From Tupaia tana (taxonomy: Eukaryota; Chordata; Mammalia; Scandentia; Tupaiidae), in the NCBI GenBank assembly GCA_026018925.1, contig JAKSZU010000165.1, positions 248,001 to 312,000 on the forward strand: 64,000 nucleotides of DNA. The letters are read 5' to 3'. The number at the start of each line of letters is the position of its first letter. Within the stretch, counting starts at the first letter, position 1. The position numbers and the translations under genes were made by a program. Of this stretch, positions 53,556 to 64,000 are shown in pieces. The notes under the pieces are model-generated. The model had not been told where the DNA came from and did not search any database. It saw only the letters and a list, made by a program, of their open reading frames with translations.

Positions 53556-53648
53556 TTTTTTTCATTTCATTTTCTTCCATACATTCAATCACATTATTAT
53601 TTGTCTTACAAAATGGATATTTCAACAGGTGAACATTTCTCCCTAGTA
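53556..53648 (-). mobile_element. Minimal L1 3' insertion (about 93 bp)
   Basis: A perfect 18-bp repeat gggaacttttagaacttt (53538-53555 and 53649-53666) flanks an L1 3'-UTR piece in reverse orientation that starts with T and carries cttccatacattcaatcac and aatggatatttcaacagg. It is a strongly 5'-truncated retrotransposition. Confidence 0.9.
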
Positions 53649-54071
53649 GGGAACTTTTAGAACTTTCACTCTAAAACCATAAAGTGGTCACTGCCTGGGT
53701 GTGTGTCTATGGAGTAAAAGTCAGGATTTTTTTTAAATTAAGCCATGAGGGCCAGGAAGCAACCAGATTTCTGTGCCGCTGGCAGTGCTTCCTTTCCTCT
53801 CAGAACTGAGTATCTTTCCTTTGAACATTTGCACCATTTTAAGTTCCATCTGCTTGGAAAGTCATGCAGATGTTTGGACCAGGGTACAGAAAAAAATAAA
53901 ATAGAAATAAAGAAAGAAAAGAAAAGAAAAAAGGAAGAAAAGAAGAAAGAAAGAGAAAAAATAGTTGTAATAGAGGTTTATTTGCTGGGGTGGGGGTGGG
54001 GGTGGGATTGGTGTTAGAAGAAATAGAAGTGTTCTGAAGCTTACAGTTGTATAATTATAAACATCACTTCA

Positions 54072-54325
54072 GGCCAGCAGATGGCTTGGAGGTTAAGGCA
54101 GCTGGATCCCATATGAGCAATTCTGGGGTTTGAGTTCTGGACATGGCAGCTTGAGAATCACACCAGGAACATGTGATTGTGTGTCCAAAACTGAAAGGAT
54201 AATGGAGGAGAAGAAATTATAACATGTCTAACCCATCCATGTGAGAGGTGTTTCTCTCTCTTCTCTCTCTCTCTCTCTCTCTCTCTTCTTTTTCTCGCCA
54301 ATAAAGGCAGAAACCCTAGAGAAAC
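54072..54325 (+). mobile_element. SINE-A, older copy
   Basis: The head aggccagcagatggcttgg leads to a pyrimidine part with (ct)n at 54255-54285 and the end gcagaaaccctagagaaac. Confidence 0.8.
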
Positions 54326-54329
54326 AAAC

Positions 54330-55780
54330 AAAAAAACCCTTTTTATTATTGTAGTTATAACTGTTGTTTTTAGGTCATTGGTTGTTTGCAGTCATATTTG
54401 GTCCTGTTATTGCAGATTCTCAGAATCCTTGTGGGAGAGAACTAACAAATCCTTTGACAACAGGAGCCAGAACTGCTAGAGGAATCAGGCAGCAGTACAC
54501 TGCCCACATAAGCTCTTCAGGGGCCTTTCTATGGTCAGAGCCTATGGAATACTAAGAGACAGAGAGGGCCCAAAAGAGATCCAAGTGAACCCAGCTCTGT
54601 TCCAACTCACAGGACAGAGTCATTGCTGAGGCGAAGGGTCACACATGGAGCCATGGGAATGCTTAGCATTGTTGTTGCCACCTAGGACCTCATTTTCTTG
54701 AGCAACTCCAAAAGGCAAAATCAGTACCCCTGCCTATAAAGGGAAACTAAGAAAGAAATGGGAGAACCAGAAATTCTGCCACTGGGTGTCACATGTTGGT
54801 ATCTGGGTATTCCCATGTGATTGAGCCACACTGGCCAGTTTGCTTTCTGAAGTGGAGGGGTAGGCACTGTGTGCTGTTGGCCTGCTCTGGTGCCCCTTAC
54901 CCTGACCAGGAGAGCAATAATGATGGCTCCCCATGTGTCTACAGGGCTAATCATGACCTGGCAGACTCCTTGTTATTCATCTCCTTCATCACTGTGAGGA
55001 AAACACACCCCATCCATGCCACAGAGCTGCTGTGTCCCTTTTGTTTTTTTACCTGGAGTTTCTCTACCAGTTGTTGGTGGTATAAAAACTCCTAAACAAG
55101 ATGCTGTCTGTCCACCTTAGAACTGCCATCTCCAAATCAGAAAGCTTTTTATCAGTTGAGAGCTGTCATAGGAAACAACCATGTGGTGAGTTATGCTCAT
55201 TTTGCCAATATCACTGGGGATCTTAAGTTTCCCAAGGCCATCCCAGGCAGAAATATTTACTAAGACTACAGAGCTCACTACAAGCCTGTGTAGTGATCAC
55301 AGGCTGTGACACTAATAGGATACACATGAAGCTCAAAGGGAAAGATGCGTAGACTAAAGTCCAGGAGAAACCAGGGCAAGCTTCCAGGTATCCCCTCCCA
55401 AGGGAGTGGCATAGACACTTGTTTAATTTTTCAGCAACAATGAGTGACAACATGTACAATTATTGCCCACTCAGGAAGCTCACTCAAGTCTCGGTGTCAG
55501 GATTTTTGTAAGTGAGACCTGGCCTTGGGGTCAGATAAATCCATGGGTCATGAATGGCCTGTGACTGTCTCTAGGCTCCAGAGTCCAAATAGCTACAGTG
55601 TGGCCCAGAGCCTCAGGTATAAAGAAACATGACCAGGCAGAATATTCTAAAAACTCGGAGGTGGTCTGCCAGGAACCAGTCTTTCAGAAATCAGGCCTTC
55701 ATGTACTCTGCCATGTGGGATCCAGCCACCTTAGCCACCATGCCACCAGGCTGGCCTGAAAAGAAACACTTTTAAAGCTT
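54330..55780. other. Single-copy intergenic stretch, nothing recognised
   Basis: About 1.45 kb with moderate G+C and no SINE or L1 words, the longest stretch of this kind in the window. Short frames are open on both strands (for example 100 codons at 54793-55095 plus), but none shows a domain I know. It could be an old LTR or retroviral internal part, or simply unique DNA next to block D. Confidence 0.45.
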
Positions 55781-55784
55781 ATTA

Positions 55785-56010
55785 TTTATATCCTTTACAG
55801 ACAAGGGAGACTGAGAGACACAGAAAGATAGAGATCACACCCACACCAGGATCTTGATGCCATGATTCACCGCCATTCCCCAACCAGCCCCATGTGAGGG
55901 GCACACATGAACCCAGTGTGCTCATTGAGGTCTTTGACTATGAAGCAAGAAACTCCCATAGGGGTCAGTCTTGCAAAGCATCACTTTTACCACTATGCCA
56001 CCATCTGGAC
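55785..56010 (-). mobile_element. SINE-A or SINE-B, very old copy
   Basis: The recognisable parts are gagactgagagacacagaaa and accactatgccaccatctgg. It is much degraded. Confidence 0.45.
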
Positions 56011-56117
56011 CTGAAAATAAATAGTTTATATGTGAAGCTCATTCAAGTCCGGCTGGTAGATTCTGAATTAGAAACACAGATGGAAACGGTAAAGCAAGAA
56101 AATTCTTTAAATTTCAG

Positions 56118-56245
56118 TGGCCAGCAGGTGGTGTAGTAGTTGAGAGAACTGTACTCCCACATGATGGATAGCAGTTTGAGTCTCAGACCTGGGGACTTGC
56201 TTTCTCACTCTCCCTGACTCTCTGGTCAAATTAAGATAAATTATG
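56118..56245 (+). mobile_element. SINE-B copy at the start of block D
   Basis: The head gtggccagcaggtggtgtag leads to ctggtcaaattaagataaat. It is shared with 31826-31960 and (inverted) with 25375-25508. Confidence 0.8.
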
Positions 56246-56627
56246 GTCATCAAAATAATAAAGTTAAATAAAGCAAGATCTTCCTAGAACAGAAAGAGAA
56301 GACACAAATCAACAAAACAGATATGTAAGTAAATACAATATTCTTGACTATATAGAAGTAAAAAGATTCCCAGGAGAACAAAATAAATACTAAATAATTA
56401 ATAAGATGTAACCATTAATCAATACCCATAATGTAAAAAATACCCATTAATCTAAGATACCAATCATAGTTGAAAGTATGACTGTCAAAACTTGGATGGA
56501 TACATTGTTTTAAACATGAATTTAATAAGACAGTCATTTTCAATTATTTATAAGAATATAAAATCTGTACCTTTCAGGTTCAAAACCATAAAATTGTGAT
56601 ACAGTCTTATGATATAAACCTTATATT

Positions 56628-56700
56628 TTATTTGTAACCTTTTATGCTATTTAAAGCTTTCCAGAAATTCTTATCAGGCCTTATCAGAATACTATAGCAC
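56628..56700 (-). pseudogene. V2R exon 6 tail (locus D), cut off by an L1
   Basis: The minus strand gives the last codons, corresponding to ILIRPDKN onwards in locus B (here [14 protein letters not shown]), then TAA at 56628-56630. The rest of the exon lies 6 kb away, to the right of the L1. Confidence 0.88.
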
Positions 56701-56702
56701 TG

Positions 56703-57388
56703 GCACCAGGCGGACTGAAGCCGCAGACCCAACCCCTCCGAACCTCCGCGCATCCCCACTGTTCCTCTTCCTTGGTCCCCAGGTTGGTTGTCTGGGACTC
56801 TAAGACAAACTCCCTCTCTATCCTACCCGCGAACCGGACCAAGCTGACCAGCAGTTCCGGACACAAAGCGGACTGAGGCCGCAGGCCAAACCCCTCTGAA
56901 CCTCTGCTCATCCCCACCGTTCCTCTTCCTTGGACCCCAGGTTGGTTGTCTGGGACTTTAAGACGAACTCCCCCGATCCCACCCATGAACCAGACCGAGA
57001 CTGCCAGCAGTTCTGGACACCAGGTGGACTCAGGCTGCAGGCCCTACTAACCTGGTCCTGTCACTCAGCCTCTGGCACTTTCCCACTAGCCTTTGGACTT
57101 TCTGAATATTGGTTATTTGAATAGCGCGTGGTACACTTTGTGCGCTGCATGATTTCCTTTTTTTGTTATTTTCTTTTGAGGTGTTGCTTATTAGGTCAGT
57201 TGGAGACTCACCACTCCTTAGAAACAGGGAGGATCTTGGGCCATCCAGGACTAGTTGCAACAGTTAATGGTAATTGTGAGCAACAGATAGGCCAACCATG
57301 AGAGAAATCATCAAATATCTATTCCTGTACAACTTTTAACACTCAGAGATACCTTAAATAAGTTAGGAAGCAACATATAGAGTACATA
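56703..57388 (+). promoter_or_regulatory. L1 5' UTR with tandem promoter-like units
   Basis: Three related units begin at about 56711, 56869 and 57025 (cggactgaagccgcag, cggactgaggccgcag, tggactcaggctgcag), a spacing of about 157 bp. The third unit is partial. Shared internal words are ttcctcttccttgg and ccccaggttggttgtctgg. The units are GC-rich with CpG, like the promoter monomers of rodent L1. A unique 5' UTR part (57060-57388) precedes ORF1. Confidence 0.88.
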
Positions 57389-58356
57389 ATGACCAGAAAC
57401 AATCACAGAGGCTCAAGAAATATGAGCAACCAACAAAAGGCCTCTCCCTCAAGGGAAATCCTCAAGCCTACATCAACCACAGTCAATACAATGGACGTCG
57501 TGGACATGTCTGATAAGGAATTCAGAATATTTGTAGTGACCAAACTAACTGAGATGGAAGAGAAAAAAGACAGGGAGCTTCAGGAGATGAGGAAGTCCTT
57601 TAATGACTTGAAAGAAGAAATGGATACCTTAAACAAGAACCAGATGGAATTCTGGGATTGAAGAATGTGATACAGGAAATCAATACCTCCCTTGAAACTA
57701 TTAAAAGTAGGTTAGACCAGGCAGAAGATCGAATCTCTAATGTAGAAGACAAAACATCTGACCTAGAAAAAAGTATCAAGAAGATTGAGAAAACAACCAT
57801 GAAAAATGAGGACAATATACAAGGAATACTCGATGCCATCAAGCGCCCCAACATCCGGATAATTGGTATTCCAGAAGAGGAAGAAAATAATAAGGGCCTA
57901 GATAATTTATTGCAGGAAATCCTGGAAGAAAACTTTCCAAACCTAGAAAGCCATACAAATATCCAAACCCAAGAAATACATAGGACCCTGAGTAGAATCA
58001 ACCCAAGAAAATCCTCTCCAAGGCACATCATAGCCAGACTGGCGAAAACAACAGACAAAGACAAGATACTAAAGTTGGCAAGAGGGAAACGTCAAGTTAC
58101 TTACAAAGGTCACCCTATCAGGCTTATATCGGATCTCTCGGCAGAAACAATGCAGGCAAGGAAAGAACGGGGAAGTATAGTCAAACTGTTGAATGAAAAA
58201 CAATTTCAACCAAGAATACTATACCCGGCAAAATTATCTTTCATATGGGAAAAAAAGATAAAAACATTCTCAGATAAACAAAATTTGAAGGAATTTACCA
58301 ACTCCAGACCAGCTCTTCAAGAGGTTCTGAAGGGAGTACTATACCAGGAAAACTAA
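57389..58356 (+). pseudogene. L1 ORF1, one frameshift
   Basis: The start MTRNNHRGSRNMSNQQ is followed by a coiled coil (VVTKLTEMEEKKDRELQEMR) to 57655, where one base is missing (gaattctggg; the reading then stops in TGA). After the shift the frame continues from 57658 to TAA-equivalent at 58354: KNVIQEINTSLETIKSRLDQ (coiled coil), RPNIRIIGIPEEEE (RNA-binding domain), INPRKSSPRHIIARLAKT, RKERGSIVKLLNEKQFQPRI and the end KGVLYQEN. About 323 residues if intact. ORF1p is the RNA-binding chaperone of L1. Confidence 0.92.
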
Positions 58357-58401
58357 GAAATCAGATGGACAGTTATACGAGAATAAAAAGCAACCAAGAA
58401 A

Positions 58402-61400
58402 ATGGCTCACTTAATGATAGGATCAGGTATGGAAATATCGATAATTACATTGAATGTCAATAGATTAAATTCTCCAGTTAATAGACATAGACTGGCTGAA
58501 TGGATAAGAAAACAGAAACCCTCTATCTGTTGCCTACAAGAAACTCATCTTATGGATAAAGATAGACATAGACTAAAAGTAAAGGGCTGGAAAAAGATAT
58601 TCCATGCAAATGGAAATCAAGAAAAGGCTGGAGTAGCGATACTGATCTCAGACAAAATAGATTTCAAGACAAAAACTGTAAGAAGAGACAAAGAAGGGCA
58701 TTATATAATAGTAAATGGAGTAATCCAAGAAGAAGATATAACCCTTATAAATATCTATGCACCCAACTCAGATGCACCTAAATATGTGAAGAAAAGACTG
58801 CTAGAGCTAAAAGGAGATATAGGGAGAAATACTATAATTGTTGGAGATCTCAACACCCCATTATCTCCTTTAGACAGATCTTCCAAACAGAAAATAAATA
58901 GAGAGATACAGGACTTAAATGATACTATAACTTGAATGGACTTGACAGATATCTATAGAACTTTCCACCCTACATCTACAACATAAACATTTTTCTCACC
59001 CCGGCATGGAACCTTTTCAAAGATTGATCATATGTTAGGACACAAATGAAGCCTTTACAGATTTGAAGGCATAGAAACTGTATCCAGCATCTTCTCTGAC
59101 CATGATAGAATTAAACTCAAGATTAATTTCAAGAAACAACCCCGAAAATAAACAAACACATGGAAACTGAACAACCTACTTCTGAATGACTTCTTCACTA
59201 CTGAAGAAATTAAGGGTGAAATAAAGCAATTTATGGAAACAAATGATAATGAGTACACAAGTGTCCAGAATCTATGGGACACAGCTAAAGCAGTCATAAG
59301 AGGGGAATTCATAGCAATTAGCGCACATAAGAAAAGGATGGAAAGATGGCAAATAGATAACTTATCATCATGCCTCAGAGAATTAGAAAAACAACAACAA
59401 ACAAACTCCCAAAATGCCAGGCAAAAAGAAATAATAAAGGTTCGAGCAGAAAAAAATGAAATAGAAAATAAATGAAACATACAGAAAATAAATGAAAGCA
59501 AAAGCTGGTTCTTTGAAAAGATTAATAAGATCGACATACCATTGGCTAGACTGATCAAGAAGAAGAAAGAAAGAAAGAAAGAAAGAAACCAGATTAATCT
59601 AATATGTGATGAAACAGGCAATATTACTACAGACATAGCAGAAATACAGAATATCATTAGCGGATACTATGATTGACTATATGCCAACAAACAAGATATC
59701 TTGGAGGAGATGAACAAATTCCTGGATGCATATAATCTACCAAGATTGGATCAGGAGGACATAGAGAACCTGAATAGACCCATAACAAGCCAGGAGATTG
59801 AATCAGTAATAAATAACCTCCCAACAAAGAAAAGCCCAGGTCCAGATGGCTTCACTTCTGAAGTCTACAAAACTTTTAAGGAAGAGTTAATCCCTATCCT
59901 ACTAAAATTATTTCTAAAGATTGAAACGGAAGGAAACCTTCCAAATTCATTTTATGAAGCCTCCATCATTCTCATCCCCAAAACAGATAAGGACATGACA
60001 ACAAAGGAAAACTATAGACCAATATCATTGATGAATATAGATGCAAAAATTCTCAACAAGATACTCGCAAATCGAATCCAACAACATATAACAAAGATCA
60101 TTCATCACGACCAGGTAGGCTTTATACCAGGGATGCAAGGGTGGTTCAATATACGCAAGACCATAAATGTAATACACCACATTAACAGAAAGAAAGATAG
60201 AAACCATATGATCATCTCAATTGATGCGGAGAAAGCATTTGACAAAATACAACATCCTTTGATGATTAAGACTCTCAAGAAGATTGGTATAGAAGGGTCA
60301 TTTCTGAACACAATAAAAGCAATCTATTAAAAACCTACAGCTAATATTATACTGAATAGAGAAAAGCTGAAAGCTTTTCCTCTGAAAACAGGTACTAGGC
60401 AAGGCTGCCCACTTTCTCCACTGCTCTTTAATATAGCACTAGAAGTCTTAGCTATTGCAATCAGAGAAGAGAACAATATTAAAGGCATTCGAATAGGCAA
60501 AGAAGAGTTGAAAATATCTCTATTTGCAGATGACATGATGGTATACTTAGAAGACCCAAAGGTATCCGTGAAAAAGCTTCTTGAAGTAAAAAGTGAATAC
60601 AGTAAGGTAGCAGGATACAAAATCAATATCGAAAAATCTATAACATTTCTATTTATGAACAAGTTGAACGAAGCCGAGCTGAAGTAAAGAATCCCTTTCA
60701 CCATAGCCACAAGATGTATAAGATACCTAGGGATAAACCTAACTAAGAAAGTTAAAGACCTTTATAAAGAAAATTATGAAAATCTTAAAAAAGATATTGA
60801 AAGTGGCATTAAAAAGTGGAAGGACATCCCATGCTCCTGGATTGGAAGAATTAACATAATCAAAATGGCAATTCTACCCAAATTAATCTACACGTTTAAT
60901 GCAATTCCAATCAAAATACCAGAAAAATTATTCACAGATCTAGAAAAGACAATTATAGAATTTGTCTGGAATCATAAAAGACCTCGTATTGCAAAAGCAA
61001 TCCTGCACAAGAAGAATGGAGTAGGAGGTATATCACTCACTGATCCCAAGATATACTATAAAGCTGTGGTCATCAAAACAGCATGGTATTGGCATAAAAA
61101 CAGGCATGTAGACCAATGGAATAGAATAGAGACGCCAGAAATAACCCCCAAAGCTTACAGCCAACTGATCTTTGACAAAGGATATCAGTCAATCCATTGG
61201 GAAAAAGAAAACGTCTTTAGTAAATGGTGCTGGAAAAACTGGGTATCCACCTGCAGAAAGATGAAACTGAATCCCCATCTTTCCCCATTAACAACAATCA
61301 ACTCAAAATGGATCAAAGATCTGAACCTAAGACCTCAAACAACAAAGCTACTGGTGGAAAATGCTGGGGAAATTCTGGGAGACATTGGATTGGCAAAGAC

Positions 61401-62245
61401 TTCTTAAATAAGACCCCCAAAGCACAGGTAATAATCCCGAAAGTAGACAAGTGGGACTATATTAGACTAAAAAGTTTCTGCACAGCAAAAGACACAGTAT
61501 CAAGTGTGAACCAACAACCCTCAGACTGGGAAAATATTTTTGTTAAATATGCCTCAGACAAGGGACTGATAACCAGAATACACAGGGAACACAAGTGCCT
61601 TATGCGAAAAAAAATGATTAACCCAATTAAAAGATGGGAAAATGAGCTGAACAAAAATCTCTCTAAGGAAGATATACGAACAGCCAAAATCATATGAGGA
61701 AATGCTCAACATCCCTCATCATAAGGGAGATGCAGATAAAAACCACAATGAGATACCACCTAACCCCTGTCAGAATGGCAAAGATGAAGAATATAAAAAA
61801 TGATACGTGTTGGCGGGGATGTGGTGAAAAGGGAACCCTCCTACACTGTTGGTGGGAATGTAAACTAGTTCAACCACTGTGGAGAACAATATGGAGGTTT
61901 CTCAAAGATCTACAAATAGAACTACCATTTGACCCAGCAATCCCGCTTCTGGGTATTTACCCGAAAGACAGGAGAACACTCAGTCAGAAAAGTGCTTGCA
62001 CATCAATGTTTATTGCAGCATTATTCACAATTGCCAAGACATGGAACCAACCTAAATGTCCACAAACTGATGAACGGATTGGAAAAGTGTGGTATATATA
62101 CTCTATGGAATACTACTCAGCCATAAAAAATAACAAGACCCTGGAATTTGATAGAAAGTGGTCAGATACGGAGGATATATTGCTGAGTGAAGTAAGCCAG
62201 GCTATGAAAGAAAGATATTGTATGTATCCACTCAATATATACTGA
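58402..62245 (+). pseudogene. L1 ORF2, several stops and frameshifts
   Basis: Endonuclease domain from about 58430 (ISIITLNVNRLNSPVNRHRL, catalytic QETH at about 58540, IYAPNSD, GDLNTPLSPLDR) to a TGA at 58933-58935. Further breaks lie at 58985-59165. Reverse transcriptase domain 59700-60700 with [54 protein letters not shown], and the catalytic FADD box near 60523-60534 after a stop at about 60328. C-terminal region 60865-62245 with [39 protein letters not shown] (zinc-knuckle-like) and the end [14 protein letters not shown]. An (aaag)n run is at 59566-59587. All catalytic motifs are readable, but the frame is broken. Confidence 0.95.
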
Positions 62246-62740
62246 CTACCTGCACTCTATGGTAGAGAGCAAAAAATTGGAGGACATAAAAGCAGTGAAA
62301 GTACTTAACGAGAATAGGACAGTGTGGAATGGGGGGGCGTGAGGAGAAGAGGATAGAAAAAGATAGCAAGAGAACAATAGACAGGCAAGACGTTAGTGAG
62401 AAACAGATATAGCTTATTACCTCTTGATGATGACATGTATAGTATTCTCAACTGGATTGGTCTGAGAAATATTTCATGATGGGTAAAGTCTTTTTACAAG
62501 CAAAATGAGAAATAGTGATTGACTGTTTTAAAAAATAATTAGAATAATAATAATGATTGGGAAAAACATAGAAAAGGTATTGAATGATGAAGTGGGGAGA
62601 TTAATGTCTCTGTATTGACTGACATGCATGGCATTCCCTTTTGAAAAAGCAATGTAATACACCGTAAAATTATATCTAATTCAATGTAATATAAAGAAGA
62701 TTATGATGATAATAAAAATAAAAATGGAAAAAAAAAGAAT

Positions 62741-63578
62741 AATATAGCATTTGGGTACAAAAATGCAGCCTTGGAGCCCTGCACTGGAGGCCAAAATGGA
62801 GAAGACCTCCACAGCCACCATGAACTTCACCTTGGTGCTGTGATAGACAGGGAAAAATGTGAACCAGACACTGCAGAACACCAGCATGCTGAATGTGAGG
62901 AACTTGGCTTCATTGAATGTATCAGGAAGGTTCCTGGCCAGGAAAGCCACAGTGAAGTTCCCCAGAGCCTAGAAACCCAAGTAGCCCAGGACACAGTAGA
63001 AGGCAGTGACTGAGCCCTTTTTCCACACGATGATGAGGTTTCTGGGCTGAGAGTGTTAGTCTATGTCAACAAAAGGCGCAGAGGTTCCCAGCCAGATTCC
63101 ACAGATTTGGATCAGGGAACAAATAGGAATGACAGAGTTAGAAGCCCCTGATAGCAGCAAGCACCTCATTGTTCTTCCAGGCTTCATGGCCTTGAATGCC
63201 AGAATCACAGTAATGGTTTTGGCCAAAACAGTGGAAACAGCCGCAGTGAACACAAGGCCAAATACAACTTGTTGGAGAACACAGGTGGCTGCATTAGGAT
63301 GGCCAATGAAGAGCAAGGAGCAGAGGAAGCATGGCAGGAGAGAGATGAGCAGAATAAAGCTGAGGGCCTGGTTGTTGGCCTTGACAATGCAGTGTCTCGG
63401 TGCTTCGCAAAGACTCCCTAAACTATAGCTGTGAGGAAAAAGCAGCACAGAGCTATGCAGGCCATGGTTGTCCCAAAAGCATCCTCAAAAGCCAGGAATG
63501 TCACAGGCTTGGGCAGGCAGTGAATTCTTTCACTGTTTGGATACTCTTGAGCTGGGCACTGGATACACTGCTTTGCAT
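62741..63578 (-). pseudogene. V2R exon 6 (locus D), stops, frameshift and L1 insertion
   Basis: Minus-strand homologue of 24043-24950 with acceptor ttttgtcaccag. The open start ([38 protein letters not shown]) shifts frame near 63420 after TAIV. The second stretch is open ([40 protein letters not shown]) but lacks six nt in TM4 (SLIQICGIWLG) and stops at TAA after FVDID (about 63057). Another TAG is at about 62969. The third stretch has [18 protein letters not shown] and FVPKCY, then the L1. Each lesion differs from those in locus C. Confidence 0.94.
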
Positions 63579-63579
63579 C

Positions 63580-64000
63580 TGGTGACAAAACAAAGATCCA
63601 GCAATTCAGTTTCATGAATTGATTGTCATGTTAAAGAAAATGGTGACTTTTGTGTAATTTTCCACAGATGAATCTCCAAGAAAATACCAAGATATACCAA
63701 ATTAAAGGCCTGTGTTGATAACACTGGGAGAATTCTTTCAACTTCAGGTGGCATCAAAGTGATTGAAAACTGGATCTCAGTATCTAAAGATCTTTGTTGA
63801 CCCCTCTTGACTCTGAATAATACTATCAATGATGAGAATTTATTCCAGATCTCTTCTCTACACTCTCCTCTCTTTTCCTTATAATGAACTTTATATTTCC
63901 ATGGCTTATCATAGTTGTTCATCATAACAGACATGATAAGTTTTCTTTTTAATATTCAGAAAACAAGAAATATCTTGTTCTCCTGAAATAATTTCTATCT
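63580..64000 (-). other. Intron 5 sequence of V2R locus D
   Basis: It matches 33250-33660 and (inverted) 23620-24040. No exon 5 is reached before the window ends. Confidence 0.75.

Larger units (their letters stand above)
56703..62735 (+). mobile_element. Full-length L1, youngest in the window, inactive
   Basis: The element has a 5' UTR with tandem units, ORF1, ORF2, a 3' UTR (62246-62700) and an A-rich tail. The target-site duplication is agaatactatagcact (56686-56701) and agaataatatagcatt (62736-62751), 14 of 16 matching, lying inside V2R exon 6. Lesions are one frameshift in ORF1 and several stops and frameshifts in ORF2. The mismatched duplication and lesions show it is not recent. Confidence 0.95.
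56118..64000. repeat. Segmental duplication block D, split by an L1
   Basis: The part 56118-56702 matches 31825-32425 and 62736-64000 matches 32410-33660, in the same orientation and order. The L1 at 56703-62735 accounts for the gap. The block runs out of the window on the right. Confidence 0.9.

Noticed and set aside
57600-58064. 154-codon minus-strand frame, and similar frames at 59055-59657 and 60327-60710
   Set aside because: They are antisense to L1 ORF1 and ORF2. The plus strand has the L1 motifs.

Overview
The window is a stretch of nuclear DNA from a placental mammal. It is AT-rich and almost entirely built of retrotransposons, with fragments of vomeronasal type-2 receptor (V2R) genes inside locally duplicated blocks. 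LINE-1 (L1) elements, tRNA-headed SINEs with pyrimidine-rich 3' halves, retrovirus-like LTRs and spliced V2R exons exclude bacteria and viruses. I did not recognise either SINE family as that of a named order, so I do not assign a species. There is no complete multi-exon gene. All identifications come from reading the sequence; no database search was run.

V2R content. Four loci are represented. Locus A (minus strand) keeps exon 2 (5123-5414). Locus B (plus) keeps exon 1 (about 13604-13824), exon 5 (19897-20020) and an intact seven-transmembrane exon 6 (24043-24950), but exons 2-4 are not where they should lie. Locus C (minus) keeps the end of exon 3 (50125-50265) and a broken exon 6 (32346-33249). 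Locus D (minus) keeps a broken exon 6 (62741-63578) whose last codons were cut off by an L1 and now lie at 56628-56700. Splice sites and codon phases of the surviving exons agree with one another, so all come from one ancestral gene structure.

Layout. Blocks B (about 10.85-25.5 kb) and C (about 31.8-52.3 kb) are inverted copies of each other around a spacer of about 6.3 kb. Block A (about 0.3-4.7 kb) is a direct copy of part of C, and D (56.1-56.7 plus 62.7-64.0 kb) is a direct copy of the exon 6 end of C. The spacer (25.5-31.8 kb) holds an L1 ORF2 fragment, SINEs, two unidentified stretches and an L1 ORF1 fragment. Because the blocks are paralogous, many later insertions can be compared with an empty site in a sister block.

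Most striking content. At 44.0-47.6 kb a retrocopy of COMMD6 with an intact 85-codon reading frame is split in its 3' UTR by a composite element of about 2.3 kb in reverse orientation. Read on the minus strand the composite consists of a GC-rich tandem 5' part, a 19-bp-unit minisatellite, a segment related to the retroviral LTR at 14.25-15.3 kb, a segment related to another repeat of the window, a unique tail with AATAAA, and 40 A, flanked by a target-site duplication. The order resembles the primate SVA elements, but the parts are different. Other notable items are a full-length dead L1 with tandem promoter monomers (56.7-62.7 kb), a target-site duplication enclosing only a poly(A) tail (25.2 kb), and a very short retrocopy with a run of about 48 A (41.0 kb).

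Naming used below: SINE-A is the roughly 250-280 bp tRNA-headed SINE ending in 'gccctatagcaaaaacctctc' plus poly(A) (19 bp of it readable in most copies). SINE-B is a shorter, older relative with a similar head, a 'ctttccctctctctggtcaaattt' type middle (given here as the motif gtcaaattt) and an (aat)n-rich tail.
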